From CAIQIA01 sp945861105 (GTDB taxonomy: Bacteria > Cyanobacteriota > Cyanobacteriia > PCC-6307 > Cyanobiaceae), in the NCBI GenBank assembly GCA_947488815.1, contig CANLCC010000010.1, positions 1 to 64,000 on the forward strand: a stretch of DNA of 64,000 nt. The letters are read 5' to 3'. A program made the translations under genes and the position numbers. Shown here one piece after another: positions 25,809-33,280 of this stretch (its first letter is position 1; every line of letters starts with the position of its first letter). The notes beneath the pieces are model-generated. The model saw only the letters and a program-made list of their open reading frames with translations. It did not search any database and was not told the DNA's origin.

Positions 25809-26444
25809 TCACCATACACGGCCGGCGTCCCGCCAGACCCCCACCAGCCGCCCCTGGATGGTCACCTGGTCAGCCGGCAGCTCCAGGGGGGCATAGCGGG
25901 GGTTAGCGGCCTCCAGCCGCACCCGGTCACCCTCGCGGTGGAAGTGCTTGAGCGTGGTGCCGCTGCCTGGCACCAGGGCGCTCACGATGGTGCCGGCCCG
26001 CAGTCGCTGGGGGTCACTCACAGGCTCCATCAGCACCACGTCACCGTCGGCGATGTGGGCCTCGATCATGCTGTCGCCATTGACCGTGAGGGCAAACAGG
26101 CCGCGGGTCTGCAGCAGTGGCGTCAGGTCGAGGCTCTCCTGCACGTCGTCGAAGGTCTCCACCAGACCACCGGCGGCGACGGCGCCCAGCACCGGAATCA
26201 CCGGCCCGGCCGTCAGCTCGGCGACCTCCCCCAGCAACTGCAGCGTGCGGGCCTGGCCCTCCTTCCAGGTGAGCCAGCCCTTTTGCTGCAGATGGCGCAG
26301 GCGGCTCTGGATCGGCGCCGGCGAGCGCAGGCCCATGGCCTCCATCATCTGGCGGATCGAGGGACTGTGGCGATGGTCACGGATGAACGCCACGAGCCAG
26401 TCGTAGAGCTCCTGCTGAGCAGTGGTGAGGGCCTCTGTGGGCAT
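25809..26444 (-). CDS. lexA: LexA repressor/protease
   Basis: Transcriptional repressor of the S24 family. From ATG 26444 (211 residues; an ATG at 26474 is an alternative) it has a winged helix-turn-helix (LTTAQQELYDWLVAFIRDH, SPSIRQMMEAMG) and a C-terminal protease domain. The cleavage site Ala91-Gly92, nucleophile Ser125 (VNGDSMIE) and Lys166 are all retained. Some cyanobacterial LexA proteins (Synechocystis) have lost these and no longer act as SOS repressors, so this one is predicted to be self-cleaving. I see no GTAC-type LexA box in the 112-bp upstream gap. It precedes tRNA-Ala on the same strand. Confidence 0.94.
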   Translation of the reverse strand: MPTEALTTAQQELYDWLVAFIRDHRHSPSIRQMMEAMGLRSPAPIQSRLRHLQQKGWLTWKEGQARTLQLLGEVAELTAGPVIPVLGAVAAGGLVETFDDVQESLDLTPLLQTRGLFALTVNGDSMIEAHIADGDVVLMEPVSDPQRLRAGTIVSALVPGSGTTLKHFHREGDRVRLEAANPRYAPLELPADQVTIQGRLVGVWRDAGRVW

Positions 26445-26556
26445 GGAGGGCACGGCGGCAGCTGACTGATACATTTGTGCCATCCCGGCGGCGATTTGTC
26501 CAGTCCCCGGCCCCGACCGGCACCCCTCGTAACCTGAAGGCAGCCATCCACGGGCC

Positions 26557-26775
26557 ATGACCTTCCACGGCACCCTGGCGGAACTCCAGGACCTGTTCCG
26601 CACCCTGGAGGTGACCTGTCACTGGGAGCACATGGGTCCCTTCGAGATGGCCGTCATCGACGATGGCATCAGCAACCTGAGGCTCAACTGGTGGCCGGCC
26701 ACCGGCGAGCTGCAGCTGATCGGTGAACCGGCCCAGCGGGAGCCGCTGCTGGCCCGTCTGCAGGCAGCCCTCTAG
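26557..26775 (+). CDS. Small conserved hypothetical protein
   Basis: The 72-residue product (MTFHGTLAELQDLFRTLEV at its start) is compact, acidic and soluble with a predicted alpha-beta pattern (helix, then strands FEMAVIDD, LRLNWWP, LQLIGEP, and a last helix). I cannot assign a function. Coding support: a clean ATG frame filling the gap between lexA (divergent) and argF (convergent, overlapping by 4 bases). Confidence 0.65.
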   Translation: MTFHGTLAELQDLFRTLEVTCHWEHMGPFEMAVIDDGISNLRLNWWPATGELQLIGEPAQREPLLARLQAAL

Positions 26776-27722
26776 TCGACCACCCCCAGCACCACCGCCA
26801 GCAGGGCCTGCTGCACGTGCAGGCGATTTTCAGCCTGGTCGAACACCCGGCTGGAGGCCCCTTCGATGGCGCCGGCGCTGATCTCCTCACCCCGGTGGGC
26901 GGGCAGGCAATGCAGCACGATCGCCCGCGGATCGGCCTCCGCCAGCAGTTCCTCGTTCAGGCACCAGCCCTCGAAGGCCCTGAGCCGCTGCTGCTGCTCG
27001 TCCTCCTGCCCCATCGACGCCCACACGTCGGTGTAAAGCGCCTGGGCGCCCCGCACGGCCGCCACAGGGTCATGCACCACCTCCAGTCGACACCGGCCGT
27101 CGGCCAGGGTCCGGGCCCGCTCCAGCACCCCCCCATCGGGGGCGAACCCCTCGGGACAGCCGATGCGCACATGCACCCCCAGCAGGGCACCGGCCAGCAA
27201 CAGCGAATGGGCCACGTTGTTGCCGTCACCCACGTAGGCCATCGTCAGGCCGGCCAGATCATCGGGGTCGGCACCGAAGGCCTCCTGCAGCGTCAGGTAG
27301 TCGGCCAGGGCCTGGCAGGGATGCTCCAGATCGGTGAGGGCATTGATCACCGGCACCGACGCCCAGTGGGCGTAGTCCGCCAGTTCGTCCTGGCCGAAGG
27401 TGCGGATGGCGAGGGCATCCACATAGCGGCTCAGCACCCGCGCCGTGTCGGCCACGGGCTCACCGCGCCCCACCTGGGTCACCTGCGGATTGAGGTCAAT
27501 GGTCTGGCCCCCCAGCCGCGCCATCGCCACCGTGAAACTCACCCGGGTGCGGGTCGACGCCTTGCGGAAGATCAGCCCCAGCACCCGTCCCGCCGCCTGG
27601 GGACGCAGGCGGCCGCTCTTGATGCCGGCGGCGAGCCGCAGCAGGGCGCTGGTGCCGGCGGCATCGAGGTCGGCGGAGGAGAGATAGTCGCGGCCCGGGA
27701 GGGCCTGGAGGTCCTGAGCCAT
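26772..27722 (-). CDS. argF: Ornithine carbamoyltransferase
   Basis: ArgF makes citrulline from ornithine and carbamoyl phosphate. In 316 residues, the carbamoyl-phosphate motif FRKASTRTRVSF, the HPCQALADYLTL motif and the ornithine-site VLHCLPAHRGEEI (with the catalytic Cys) are all present, and the ornithine-binding DVWASMGQE is typical of OTC as opposed to aspartate carbamoyltransferase. It starts at ATG 27722, 53 bases after the ftsH stop on the same strand. Confidence 0.97.
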   Translation of the reverse strand: MAQDLQALPGRDYLSSADLDAAGTSALLRLAAGIKSGRLRPQAAGRVLGLIFRKASTRTRVSFTVAMARLGGQTIDLNPQVTQVGRGEPVADTARVLSRYVDALAIRTFGQDELADYAHWASVPVINALTDLEHPCQALADYLTLQEAFGADPDDLAGLTMAYVGDGNNVAHSLLLAGALLGVHVRIGCPEGFAPDGGVLERARTLADGRCRLEVVHDPVAAVRGAQALYTDVWASMGQEDEQQQRLRAFEGWCLNEELLAEADPRAIVLHCLPAHRGEEISAGAIEGASSRVFDQAENRLHVQQALLAVVLGVVD

Positions 27723-27775
27723 CGGCGGCGCCCAAAGGTCACTTATCCGGCCTGGGGCCGCCGTTCGTCAAGGGG

Positions 27776-29653
27776 TCAGGCGGCCACGGGCTCAGGGCTG
27801 ATGCTGCGGCTCAGCAGATCCCGCAGCTCATCACCCTCGATCACCTCCTTTTCGAGGATCTTCTCGGCGATCTCCTCCAGCAGCGGCCGGTTGGCCTCCA
27901 GGATCGCCAGGGCCGTGTCATGGCCACGATCCACCATGGCCCGCACCTCCCGGTCGATGGCCTGGGCGGTGGCATCGCTCACCACCCGGCGTGGGTTGTT
28001 GCCTCCCCCCAGGAAGCGGCCGCCACCCTGCTTGTCGTAGGCCAGGGGCCCCAGGGTGTCGCTCATGCCGTAGGTGCCCACCATCTGCTCGGCGATGTCG
28101 GTGGCCCGCTGCAGATCATTGGCGGCACCGGTGGTGACCCGTCCAAAGACCACCTCCTCGGCGGAACGCCCCCCCAGCAGGGTTGCAATCTGCCCCTGCA
28201 GGTCTTCGCGGGAATTGAGGAAACGGTCTTCGGTGGGCAACTGCAGCGTGTAACCGAGGGCACTCATGCCCCGCGGAACGATCGAGATCTTGGCCACCTT
28301 GCTGCCGCCCGGCATCAGATGGCCGACGATCGCGTGGCCGACCTCGTGGTACGCCACCACCTTCTTCTCATCGGGCTGGAGCACACGGCTCTTCTTCTCA
28401 AGGCCGGCCACCACCCGTTCGATCGCTTCATTGAGATCGCCCTGCTCGACGCTGGTGCGGTTGACCCGGGCCGCCAGCAGAGCCGCCTCATTCACCAGGT
28501 TGGCGAGGTCGGCACCGGCGAAGCCGGCGGTGGCCGCGGCGATGCGATCGAGGTCGATGCCCGGCGCCAGCTTCACCTTGCCCGCATAGATGCCGAGGAT
28601 GGTGCGGCGACCCGACAGGTCAGGCCGGTCCACCAGCACCTGACGGTCGAAACGACCGGGTCGCAGCAGCGCCGCATCCAGCACCTCCGGCTGGTTGGTG
28701 GCCGCCAGCACGATCACCGGCTTGTCCTTGGCGGCGAAACCATCCATTTCGGTGAGCAGCTGGTTGAGGGTCTGCTCCCGCTCGTCGTTGCCGCCTACCA
28801 CGCCCATCGAACCGCTGCGGCTCTTGCCGATGGCGTCGAGTTCGTCGATGAAGATGATGCACGGAGCCTTCTTCTTGGCCTGCTCGAACAGGTCGCGCAC
28901 GCGGGCTGCGCCCGCCCCCACAAACAGCTCGACGAACTCTGAACCCGAAATAATGAAGAAGGGCACATCGGCCTCTCCGGCGACGGCCTTCGACAACAGG
29001 GTCTTGCCGGTGCCGGGGGGCCCCACCAGCAACACCCCTTTGGGGATGCGGGCACCGATGGCGGCGTAGCGCTCGGGGGTCTTCAGAAAATCGACGATCT
29101 CGGTGAGCTCGGCCTTGGCCTCATCGACCCCGGCGACATCGGCAAAGGTCACCCGCGATTGTTCATCGGGCACGTAGACCTTGGCCTTGCTCTTGGTGAA
29201 ACTCAGCGCCCCCTGGGCGCCGCCGGCACCACCCATCGCCCGACGGGCGAAGAACTGCAGCACCAGGATGAAGATGAGCGGCGGCACCACCCAGCTCAGC
29301 ACCGTGCTGAGGATGCCGGGCCGCTTCGGCGGCGCGGCGGCGAACTCGACACCGTGCTGCTCAAGCCGCTGGGGCAGCTCCATGTCGAAAATCGGGGTGG
29401 TCGCCAGCACCGCAGGCTGGTCCTCCCCCGGGTCCTTGAGTTCGTAGCGGATCTGCTCCTGGGTGATGTACGCCCGCTTGACCGCCCCCTCATCGACCTG
29501 GTTGATGAACAGCGAATAGGGCACCCGCGGCACCTGCAGCTGCGGTGAAGGCAGGAAGCTGCTCAGCAGAAACAGCACCCCGACACCGATCAGCACCAGA
29601 TTGATGATGCGGAGGCGGGGGTTCGGCGGAGAGTCGTCCTGGCGGAGGGCCAT
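27776..29653 (-). CDS. ftsH: ATP-dependent zinc metalloprotease FtsH
   Basis: Membrane AAA+ protease; cyanobacterial FtsH complexes degrade damaged photosystem II D1 and other membrane proteins. The 625-residue protein has membrane helices near 15-34 and 112-135, Walker A at 211-218 (GPPGTGKT), Walker B (CIIFIDELDAIG), the second region of homology (LLRPGRFDRQVLV), and the zinc site HEVGH at 436-440. The start at ATG 29653 is divergent from the channel gene. Which of the four cyanobacterial FtsH paralogues it corresponds to cannot be decided here. Confidence 0.96.
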   Translation of the reverse strand: MALRQDDSPPNPRLRIINLVLIGVGVLFLLSSFLPSPQLQVPRVPYSLFINQVDEGAVKRAYITQEQIRYELKDPGEDQPAVLATTPIFDMELPQRLEQHGVEFAAAPPKRPGILSTVLSWVVPPLIFILVLQFFARRAMGGAGGAQGALSFTKSKAKVYVPDEQSRVTFADVAGVDEAKAELTEIVDFLKTPERYAAIGARIPKGVLLVGPPGTGKTLLSKAVAGEADVPFFIISGSEFVELFVGAGAARVRDLFEQAKKKAPCIIFIDELDAIGKSRSGSMGVVGGNDEREQTLNQLLTEMDGFAAKDKPVIVLAATNQPEVLDAALLRPGRFDRQVLVDRPDLSGRRTILGIYAGKVKLAPGIDLDRIAAATAGFAGADLANLVNEAALLAARVNRTSVEQGDLNEAIERVVAGLEKKSRVLQPDEKKVVAYHEVGHAIVGHLMPGGSKVAKISIVPRGMSALGYTLQLPTEDRFLNSREDLQGQIATLLGGRSAEEVVFGRVTTGAANDLQRATDIAEQMVGTYGMSDTLGPLAYDKQGGGRFLGGGNNPRRVVSDATAQAIDREVRAMVDRGHDTALAILEANRPLLEEIAEKILEKEVIEGDELRDLLSRSISPEPVAA

Positions 29654-29715
29654 GGCAGCGGGTCACGGTCGTCCCAAGCTAGGGGCAGCGTTCCAGTCGC
29701 CCGGAGGCCGCCGGG

Positions 29716-30363
29716 GTGTTGATGACCCGCCATCGCTTCTACGACAGCCTCCACGCCCTCTGTCTGCTGCTGTTCATCGGCTTCGCCGCACCCCAGCGCT
29801 GGCTGCCAGCGGTGCTGGCGGGCTACCTGCTGCTGGGCCTGCTGCTGCTGCTGGGGCTGGCGCGGCCGCTGCACAACGACCCCTGGAGCTGGCGCGACCG
29901 CCTGTTTCCCCTGCTCGGTGGGCTGACCCTGCTGGGCCAGGCCAGCTGGCTGCTGACACCGTTCGCCGCCCGCCATGGCTCCCTGCCCCTGCTGGGCCTC
30001 TGGACCCTGTTCGTGGCCAGCGCCAGCCTGAGGCTGGTGCGGCTGCTGGGCCTCACCGGCGCCCTGCTGATGAACCTGCTCGAGTGGCAACGGCCGGGCA
30101 GTTTTGCCCTGCTGGCCAACGGCCAGGCGCTGCAGCGGCCCCTGCCCCTGGACAGCAGCGGCTGGGCCCTCGATAGGGGCCGCATCGGCTATTTCGCCTT
30201 TGTCTGCCTCACCACCGTCGGGTTCGGCGACATCACACCGCTGACACCGACGGCGCGGATGCTGAGCGTCGGTCTGGCCGTGGTGGGGCCCCTGTACCTG
30301 GCGGTGGTGATGGGCGTGCTGATCAGCCGCTTCACCGCCGACACGGGCCGGGGGTCGGGCTGA
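29716..30363 (+). CDS. Potassium channel-like membrane protein (two-pore-helix type)
   Basis: The 215-residue protein has about four hydrophobic helices in the first 110 residues, then an ion-channel (Ion_trans_2) pore module: YFAFVCLTTVGFGDITPLTP, with the TVGFGD selectivity filter near residues 162-167, and a final helix. TVGFG/TVGYG is the potassium filter. No RCK or cyclic-nucleotide domain follows, so gating is unknown. Starts GTG 29716 and ATG 29722 are in frame; the GGAGG at 29703-29707 favours the GTG. Its stop overlaps the SRAP start (TGATG). Confidence 0.85.
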   Translation: MLMTRHRFYDSLHALCLLLFIGFAAPQRWLPAVLAGYLLLGLLLLLGLARPLHNDPWSWRDRLFPLLGGLTLLGQASWLLTPFAARHGSLPLLGLWTLFVASASLRLVRLLGLTGALLMNLLEWQRPGSFALLANGQALQRPLPLDSSGWALDRGRIGYFAFVCLTTVGFGDITPLTPTARMLSVGLAVVGPLYLAVVMGVLISRFTADTGRGSG

Positions 30364-31055
30364 TGTGTGGCCGCTTCAGCCTCACCAGCGACCTGGACCG
30401 GCTGCTGCCGCGGCTCGGACGGCGGTTGCCCCCCGATCTGGCGCGCCACCACCGGCCACGTCCGCAGGTGTTTCCTGGCGAGCCGGTGCTGGTGCACCGC
30501 CTGGAGCATGGCCAGCGGGCCACGACCCTGATGCTCTGGGGACTGCTGCCCGCCTGGCGCCGGGATCCCAGCGGCTGGCGGCGGCCCATCAATGCCCGCT
30601 CCGAAACCGTCGCCGAGCGGGCCTCGTTCCGGGGCCCCTGGCGCCACCGCCGCGCCCTGCTGCCTGCCGATGGCTTCTACGAATGGAGTGCCCACGGCCA
30701 GGCCGACGGCCGGCGGCGCCCCTGGCTGATCCGCCGCCGCGATGGGGCCCCCTTCTGGCTGGCCGGCCTCTGGGAGCGGTGGCTGGGGGCCGACGGCAGC
30801 GAACTCGAGACCACGGTGGTGCTCACCAGTGCCGCCAACGGGCTGATGGCGCCCCTCCACGACCGCCAGCCGGTGATCATCCCCGACGGCCTTGAGGACC
30901 CCTGGCTCAGCCCGGCCGATGGGGCGGCCCTGCGGGCCCTCGAACCCCTGCTGCAACCGTGGGATCCCCGCGGCTGGGAGGCGGTGCCCATCAGGGCAGA
31001 GGACCCCAGACCTCCAGATGCCGATCCCCCAGCGGCCGCACCTGCAGACCCGTGA
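30363..31055 (+). CDS. SOS response-associated (SRAP) DNA-protein crosslink protein, YedK/HMCES family
   Basis: SRAP proteins covalently trap abasic sites in single-stranded DNA through their N-terminal Cys. All key residues are visible in the 230-residue protein: Cys2 (MCGRFSL), Asn77 (INARSETV), Glu107 (PADGFYEW) and His166 (PLHDRQPVII). It is translationally linked to the channel gene by a TGATG overlap. Its last 65 bases overlap the 3' end of the convergent ribD fusion gene. Confidence 0.93.
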   Translation: MCGRFSLTSDLDRLLPRLGRRLPPDLARHHRPRPQVFPGEPVLVHRLEHGQRATTLMLWGLLPAWRRDPSGWRRPINARSETVAERASFRGPWRHRRALLPADGFYEWSAHGQADGRRRPWLIRRRDGAPFWLAGLWERWLGADGSELETTVVLTSAANGLMAPLHDRQPVIIPDGLEDPWLSPADGAALRALEPLLQPWDPRGWEAVPIRAEDPRPPDADPPAAAPADP

Positions 31056-32799
31056 GGCCTGCCCGCAGCAGCTGGGCCTCCACCTCCGCCGGGGTGAAGG
31101 CCGCCGCCAGCGAAGCGGCGAAATCGTGGCGCAGCACAGCCGGGGCGGAGGCGGCATGGCGCTGCACGAGGGCCCGGCGCTGGTCCTCGTCAGCGGGCCG
31201 GCGCAGATCCCGCAGCAGCAGCAGCGCCCCCGGCGGCGCCAGGTCGCGCAGGGTCTGCCAGAACACCGCCGGCTCGTGCAGATGGTGCAGCACGCTGTTG
31301 CTGACCACCCCATCCCAGGGGCCCTCGGCCTTCAGGGACGCGGTGGCCATCGGGTCAAGGGGAAAGGTGACCTGGCGGTAGGCCAGGCCCACCAGGGGCG
31401 GATCGGCCCGGCAACGGCGCTCCTCGGCGATGGCCAGCATCGCGGCGGCCCCGTCGAGGCCCAGCACCCGTGCCGCCGGCCAGCGCCGCGCCAGCCGCTC
31501 GCAGATGTTGCCGGGCCCGCAGCCCAGATCCAGCACCGCCCGACCCTGGCCATCCCCCCAGGCCTCGCCGGCCAGGACCGCAAAGCGGTCGACCAGGGCA
31601 CCATCCTCGACGGAGAAATCAGCGGCGGCATAGGCGGCGGCCTGCTCGTCACCCTCCATCAGTTCCGGCTCGGGTCGTCGCGGCGGCGGGCTGGGCAGGG
31701 CCAGGCGCCACAGCCGATCGTGGCCCAGGCTCGTGAGGCCTAGGTCCTGGAGCCGCGGCGCCGCCGCCAGATCCTCCAGGCCCAGGTCGCCCAGGGCCGT
31801 GCGGGCCGCCGCCCCCCCCAGCAGCAGGGGGGCCTGCACCACGGCCAGCTGTTGCACGCAGCCCTGGCGCAGGGCCGCTGCCGCCAGGGCCGGTCCGCAT
31901 TCCCACAGCACCCGGTTGCAGCCCCGGGCCGCAAGGGCCTGCAGCAGCGCCAGGGGGCTGGCCACCGGCAGCGGCAACCGTTCAATGCCCAGGGCCTCCA
32001 GCCAGGCCAGGCCATCGCCGTCGGCCTCCCGTCCGTGGGCCACCAGGGTCGGGGCCACCGAGAGGTCCCACAGCTGCGCCTGCCGGGGCAGGTCGAGATG
32101 GCGGCTCAGCACCACCCGCAATGGCTCGGGGTCGCGGCGGCCGCGGCTGGTGAGCAGCGGATCGTCGGCCCGCAGGGTGCCGCCGCCGATGATCACGGCA
32201 TCGCAGCGGCTCCGCAGGCCATGCACCCAGTCGCGCGCGGGGGCACCGCTGATCCACTGGCTGGCGCCATTGGGCAGGGCCGTGCGGCCGTCGGCGCTGG
32301 CGGCCCACTTGAGCCAACCCTCCGGACGCCCCTGCTGCACCCGATGGACAAAGGCGCTGTTGAGGCGCAGGGCCTCGGGCCGCCGCACCCCCTCCACCAC
32401 CGTCAGCCCTGCCGCCCGCAGGCGCTCCAGACCCCGGCCGGCGACCCTGGGGTCGGGATCGGCCATCGCCACCACCACCCGCGCCGGCGCCGCCGCCAGC
32501 ACCGCATCGGTGCAGGGGGGAGTGCGGCCGTGGTGGCAGCAGGGCTCGAGAGTCACGAACAAAGTGCCGCCCCGGGCGCGGTCACCGGCCCGGGCCAGGG
32601 CCAGGGCTTCGGCGTGGGGCTCCCCCGCCCGCCGGTGGAAGCCCTCGGCCACGAGCTGCCCCCTGGCATCGAGCACCACAGCCCCCACCAGCGGGTTGGG
32701 GCTGGTGCCACCGTCGGCCAGGGCCGCCAGACGCAGGGCCCGGTCCATCCAGGCCCCATCCGACGGCAGGGCTTCAGAGGGGACTGTCGGGGAGTTCAC
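30991..32799 (-). CDS. ribD: Bifunctional RibD (deaminase/reductase) continuous with a C-terminal SAM methyltransferase
   Basis: RibD deaminates and reduces the pyrimidine intermediate of riboflavin synthesis. Residues about 1-150 are the zinc deaminase (HAEALAL, EPCCHHGRTPPC) after TSPNPLVGAVV. Residues about 150-365 are the reductase (KWAASADGRTAL, VIIGGGTLRADDPLL, WECGPALAAAAL). A Pro-rich linker (SPPPRRPEPE) then runs in the same frame into a class I methyltransferase, residues 381-602, with SAM motif VLDLGCGPG at 422-430 and WDGVVSNSVLHHLHEP. No stop separates them. An internal ATG at 31659 could start the methyltransferase alone, with only a weak ribosome site. The GTG start at 32799 has AGGA six bases ahead and overlaps the DUF3122 gene by 26 bases; ATG 32748 is an alternative. 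Confidence 0.88.
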   Translation of the reverse strand: MNSPTVPSEALPSDGAWMDRALRLAALADGGTSPNPLVGAVVLDARGQLVAEGFHRRAGEPHAEALALARAGDRARGGTLFVTLEPCCHHGRTPPCTDAVLAAAPARVVVAMADPDPRVAGRGLERLRAAGLTVVEGVRRPEALRLNSAFVHRVQQGRPEGWLKWAASADGRTALPNGASQWISGAPARDWVHGLRSRCDAVIIGGGTLRADDPLLTSRGRRDPEPLRVVLSRHLDLPRQAQLWDLSVAPTLVAHGREADGDGLAWLEALGIERLPLPVASPLALLQALAARGCNRVLWECGPALAAAALRQGCVQQLAVVQAPLLLGGAAARTALGDLGLEDLAAAPRLQDLGLTSLGHDRLWRLALPSPPPRRPEPELMEGDEQAAAYAAADFSVEDGALVDRFAVLAGEAWGDGQGRAVLDLGCGPGNICERLARRWPAARVLGLDGAAAMLAIAEERRCRADPPLVGLAYRQVTFPLDPMATASLKAEGPWDGVVSNSVLHHLHEPAVFWQTLRDLAPPGALLLLRDLRRPADEDQRRALVQRHAASAPAVLRHDFAASLAAAFTPAEVEAQLLRAGLTGLQVRPLGDRHLEVWGPLP

Positions 32800-33280
32800 G
32801 CCATTCCTGCACGACGAACGGTGGCACCGGCAATTCTGTGAATACCCCTGGCAGCTGCAGCCGCAGGGGCCGGTTGCGGGACAGGTCGGCCAGCAGGGGT
32901 GCCAGGTCGAATTCGGCGGCGGCCGCACGGCCGTCGGTCGCCAGCCGCGGATTGACCAGGGTCACATCGGCCAGCTCCCAGCGATGTTCGCCGCTGCGCA
33001 CCCGCAGGGCCGTGGGATGGTCGAGGCGCACCTTGCCCGGGAACCCCACGACCCGCAGGCGCAAGGGGCCCCCCGGGGGGCCCTCACGCCAGGCCACCAG
33101 CTGCCAGGCCTGGTAATCCAGGTCCCGCAGGCTTTCAAGACTGCGCAGCACAGAGGGTTCGCCCTCCCCGGCGGGATGGCGCTGCAGCTGAGCCCGGGCC
33201 TCGTCGGTCGGCAGCAGCACCGCCAGCAGCAGCAGCGTGCCGAGGGCCAGGGTCGAAAGCAGCCGGCGCCAGGAGCTCAT
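32774..33280 (-). CDS. DUF3122 family exported protein
   Basis: The 168-residue product has a signal peptide (LLSTLALGTLLLLAVLLPTDEARA) and a domain resembling the cyanobacterial DUF3122 family (LRSLESLRDLDYQAWQLVAWREGPPG; VRSGEHRWELADVTL). Function is unknown; export to periplasm or thylakoid lumen is predicted. The ATG overlaps the stop of the GH116 gene by 4 bases, and its 3' end overlaps the ribD start, so it is the middle gene of a three-gene operon. Confidence 0.8.
   Translation of the reverse strand: MSSWRRLLSTLALGTLLLLAVLLPTDEARAQLQRHPAGEGEPSVLRSLESLRDLDYQAWQLVAWREGPPGGPLRLRVVGFPGKVRLDHPTALRVRSGEHRWELADVTLVNPRLATDGRAAAAEFDLAPLLADLSRNRPLRLQLPGVFTELPVPPFVVQEWRELPDSPL

Noticed and set aside
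32800..32928. Further N-terminal extension of RibD
   Set aside because: It overlaps the DUF3122 coding sequence deeply and encodes Cys/Pro-rich sequence unlike RibD; GTG 32799 has a good ribosome site.
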